Source: a bacterium
GTDB taxonomy: Bacteria; Elusimicrobiota; Elusimicrobia; UBA1565; UBA9628
Length of the DNA stretch: 42,547 nt
Direction of reading: 5' to 3'
NCBI GenBank assembly: GCA_021822495.1
Contig: JAKAQO010000005.1
Coordinates: 1-42,547, forward strand
Below, in pieces: positions 40,211 through 42,547 of the stretch. The notes below the pieces were generated by a model. That model worked only from the letters and a program-made list of their open reading frames with translations, had not been told where the DNA came from and did no database searches. Every line of letters starts with the position of its first letter. The first letter of the stretch is position 1. A program made the position numbers and the translations under genes.

Positions 40211-40927
40211 GTGAAACCCCTGGTTCGTTTTTTTGATCAAATGCCGGAAATGAGTCTTGTCGCCGCCGATTTTGTGCTTCAAGAAGCCCAAGAAGCGGTT
40301 CAAAATAGCGGTCGTTTTTCCTTGGCTCTTTCCGGCGGAAGCACCCCACGGGAACTCTATCAACTTCTTTCCCAGCCCAGGTTTTCCCACGCATTTCCCT
40401 GGGACAAAACCCATATTTTTTGGGGGGATGAGCGTTGGACGCCAAAGAATAATCCCGACAGCAATTTTCTCATGGTACAGGACGCGCTTTTATCTAAAGC
40501 GCCGCTTTCCAAATCCCAAATTCATCCGATAGAAACAGAAGGAATCAAAGCCGAAAAATCCGCGGAAGAATACGAAAAATTACTGAGAGATTTTTTTGCA
40601 AAAAAACCGGGTTTTGACCTGATGCTTTTGGGAATTGGTCCGGACGGGCATACGGCCTCTATTTTTCCCAATGGCCCTGCCTTGGATGAGGAAACAAGAT
40701 GGGTGCTTTCTGTTCCCGCGCCCGAAGGCATTCTCCCAAGAGTTCCGCGAATTACTTTAACTTTTCCCATCATCAATTTGTCCAAAAAAATTCTCTTTCT
40801 ATCGGGGATTAAAGACAAGGAAAAGGTGATTGACGATATTTTGGGGGCGAGGAGCGCTTTGCCGGCCTCCCGCGTTCAAGCCCAGGAAGAAACTCACTTT
40901 TTTATTCAAGGAAAGAAAGACTCGTGA
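40211..40927 (+). CDS. pgl: 6-phosphogluconolactonase
   Basis: 238 residues from GTG 40211, 4 nt after zwf; this start gives the normal N-terminus (MKPLVRFFDQ), while ATG 40154 would overlap zwf. Family motifs: FSLALSGGSTPRELYQLL, FWGDERW, NPDSNF, LMLLGIGPDGHTASIFP. Hydrolyses 6-phosphogluconolactone. Its stop overlaps the glucoamylase start by 4 nt. Confidence 0.95.
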   Translation: MKPLVRFFDQMPEMSLVAADFVLQEAQEAVQNSGRFSLALSGGSTPRELYQLLSQPRFSHAFPWDKTHIFWGDERWTPKNNPDSNFLMVQDALLSKAPLSKSQIHPIETEGIKAEKSAEEYEKLLRDFFAKKPGFDLMLLGIGPDGHTASIFPNGPALDEETRWVLSVPAPEGILPRVPRITLTFPIINLSKKILFLSGIKDKEKVIDDILGARSALPASRVQAQEETHFFIQGKKDS

Positions 40928-42547
40928 GCATTGATGAAATCGCCCCAGGCGCCCCAGGCATAGAACCACGGTGGACTTCGAGCGCAAAAGAAGGCGTCGG
41001 CACCTCCGCCGACAATAGAAGCCGGGTTTGGTTTACCCTCTCTCACGGCATATTAAATGAAATCTATTATCCTCGAATCGATCTCGCCAATATCCGTGAT
41101 TTCGGCTTTATTGTCTCTGATGGGAAGGATTTTTTCTCGGAAGAAAAAAGAGATTGCCTGCACAAAATTCGCCCCATCTCCCAGGGCGTTCCAGGATACC
41201 ATTTAAAAAACACCTGCGTTCAGGGCCGCTACCGGATTTCCAAAACCATTATCAGCGACCCCTCGGCGGATGTTCTTTTACAGGAAATTCAATTTGATCC
41301 TTTAATAGGGGAGTTGGATGATTATTCCCTGTTTGCGCTTTGGTCTCCTCATATTAAAAATGCGGGCCGTGGAAACGACGGGTGGATTGGGGAATACAAA
41401 GGTCACACTCTTTTATTTGCCCGAAAAGATAATATTACCGCGGCCTTGGCTTGTTCATTGCCTTTCAAGGCTCTCAGTTGCGGCTACGTGGGGGTTTCGG
41501 ACGGCTGGCAGGACATTCACGCCCATAAAAAGATGGAGTGGCGATATCCAAAGGCTCTCAACGGAAATATCGCTCTCACGGCTGAAATTCCGCTCAAAAA
41601 ATCCGTTAAGAAAATAGTTCTGGCCTTGGGTTTTGGCGCGAACGAAAATGAAGCCGCCCTAAGGGCCATTCAGTCTCTCTGCGGAAATTTCAAGGAAAAA
41701 GTAGAAGAGTATATCGCGGGATGGAATGAGTTTCAAAGCCATTGCATGAATCTTGGAGCAGAGGGGGAATCCGGTTTTGACATCTACCGGGTCAGCACCG
41801 CAGTTTTAAAAACCCACGCATCGAAACGCTTTTCCGGAGGCCTGATCGCGAGTTTATCCATTCCTTGGGGTTTTTCCAAGGGAGATGAAGACATTGGCGG
41901 ATATCATCTGGTTTGGCCTAGAGACATGGTTCAAAGCGCCATGGGTCTTTTGGCGGCCGGCGATGTGGAGGGGGCCAAACACTCTCTTTTATATCTCGCG
42001 GGAACCCAGGAAGCCGACGGCCACTGGCCGCAAAATATGTGGCTGGACGGAAGTTCTTATTGGCCGGGAATTCAGATGGATGAAACCGCACTTCCCATCA
42101 TTTTCGCTGATTTTTTGAAAAGGGAAGGGAAAATTTCTTGCGTCGCCGCTTGGCCGATGGTCAAAAAAGCCGCGGCCTATATCTGCCGCTACGGCCCCGC
42201 AACCGCGCAGGACCGATGGGAAGAAGATTCCGGATATTCTCCCTACACCTTGGCGGTTGAAATTGCGGCCTTGCTTGCCGCCGCTGATTTCGCGGATGAA
42301 AACGGCGAAAAAGACATGGCCCAACATTTGCGGGAAACGGCGGATCTTTGGAATTTTGAAATCGAGCGTTGGACTTTCGCCTCGGAAACCCCCTTGGCGC
42401 AAAAATACGGAGTTAAAGGCTATTATGTCCGCATTACGCCCGAACAAGAAGACCGCGTCAGTTTCCCCAATAGAGAAATGGTTTCTCTCCGCAACCGTAG
42501 TTTTACCGAAAGCGAAATCGCGGCGCATGATCTCATTAGCCCTGATG
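40924..42547 (+). CDS. Glucoamylase (GH15), cut by window end
   Basis: 541 codons, open to the window end. GTG at 40924 overlaps the pgl stop (GTGA). N-terminal beta-sandwich (residues ~1-260, WFTLSHGILNEIYYPRID) and the (alpha/alpha)6 catalytic part with GGYHLVWPRDMVQSAM (Arg333-Asp334), QNMWLDGSSYWPGIQMDETALP and the catalytic-acid region DRWEEDSGYSPYTLA (Glu433/Glu434). No signal peptide, so probably cytosolic, releasing glucose from maltodextrin or glycogen. That glucose would feed the zwf-pgl-tal genes once phosphorylated. Confidence 0.95.
   Translation, partial: MSIDEIAPGAPGIEPRWTSSAKEGVGTSADNRSRVWFTLSHGILNEIYYPRIDLANIRDFGFIVSDGKDFFSEEKRDCLHKIRPISQGVPGYHLKNTCVQGRYRISKTIISDPSADVLLQEIQFDPLIGELDDYSLFALWSPHIKNAGRGNDGWIGEYKGHTLLFARKDNITAALACSLPFKALSCGYVGVSDGWQDIHAHKKMEWRYPKALNGNIALTAEIPLKKSVKKIVLALGFGANENEAALRAIQSLCGNFKEKVEEYIAGWNEFQSHCMNLGAEGESGFDIYRVSTAVLKTHASKRFSGGLIASLSIPWGFSKGDEDIGGYHLVWPRDMVQSAMGLLAAGDVEGAKHSLLYLAGTQEADGHWPQNMWLDGSSYWPGIQMDETALPIIFADFLKREGKISCVAAWPMVKKAAAYICRYGPATAQDRWEEDSGYSPYTLAVEIAALLAAADFADENGEKDMAQHLRETADLWNFEIERWTFASETPLAQKYGVKGYYVRITPEQEDRVSFPNREMVSLRNRSFTESEIAAHDLISPD

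Overview
The window reads as a chromosomal segment of a Gram-negative-type bacterium. It encodes RseP, a predicted lipoprotein, an outer-membrane cytochrome-porin and several Sec-exported proteins. The lineage is not a standard model phylum: prolyl-tRNA synthetase is the eukaryote/archaeal-like form, tig-clpP-lon lacks clpX, and there is a 2068-residue fibronectin-III surface protein built from near-identical 100-residue units. Together these suggest Elusimicrobiota or a neighbouring phylum. That is inference from gene style, not a database result.

Layout. (1) 1-10015, minus strand, accessory: a truncated exported protein, a two-domain Ig-like exported protein, a HepT/MntA (HEPN/minimal nucleotidyltransferase) toxin-antitoxin pair, the giant FN3 protein, an OmpR-type regulator with a degenerate receiver whose end runs through a 26-base homopolymer, and a lipoprotein. 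(2) 10127-18503, plus strand: the housekeeping operon rpsB-tsf-pyrH-frr-uppS-cdsA-dxr-rseP-proS, almost all with 0-5 nt gaps or 4 nt overlaps. (3) 18500-19305: a compact antitoxin/RelE-like toxin pair, then tRNA-Lys(CTT) and tRNA-Leu(TAG). (4) 19349-26990, plus strand: tig, clpP, lon, a class V aminotransferase, an ABC-2 type exporter and a TPR protein. (5) 26980-29189, minus strand: a receiver-histidine kinase fusion translationally coupled to alanine dehydrogenase. (6) 29240-35847, minus strand: an apparent nine-gene redox operon. Its order is YeaO-like DUF488 protein, CBS protein, Cyc2-like monoheme cytochrome-porin, periplasmic monoheme cytochrome c, an unannotated 37-residue peptide gene, three radical SAM genes (the first AhbD/NirJ-like), and a CopD/HemJ-like membrane protein. 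A Crp/Fnr-family regulator gene lies just upstream, and a TGA-N6-TCA palindrome sits about 42 bp before the operon start. (7) 36651-37106: a cold-shock gene with a structured leader and a strong terminator, then tRNA-Thr(CGT). (8) 37185-42547, plus strand: a small Ig-like protein, transaldolase, glucose-6-phosphate dehydrogenase, 6-phosphogluconolactonase and a GH15 glucoamylase cut by the window end; this is a glucan-to-pentose-phosphate cluster.

How the parts work together. Region 6 looks like an electron-transfer module: an outer-membrane heme-porin would pass electrons to a periplasmic cytochrome, with an AhbD-like enzyme supplying heme. The most intriguing part is the short gene at 32635-32748. 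It has its own Shine-Dalgarno sequence and its stop overlaps the start of the first radical SAM gene. A shortened, frameshifted copy of the same DNA lies before the second radical SAM gene. It is a candidate precursor peptide (RiPP-like) or leader peptide. Other points of interest are the poly-G/C tract that controls which stop codon precedes the giant surface-protein gene, repeated promoters placed so that transcripts should be leaderless, a ClpP with Asn in place of the catalytic Asp, and a DXR with two active-site substitutions.
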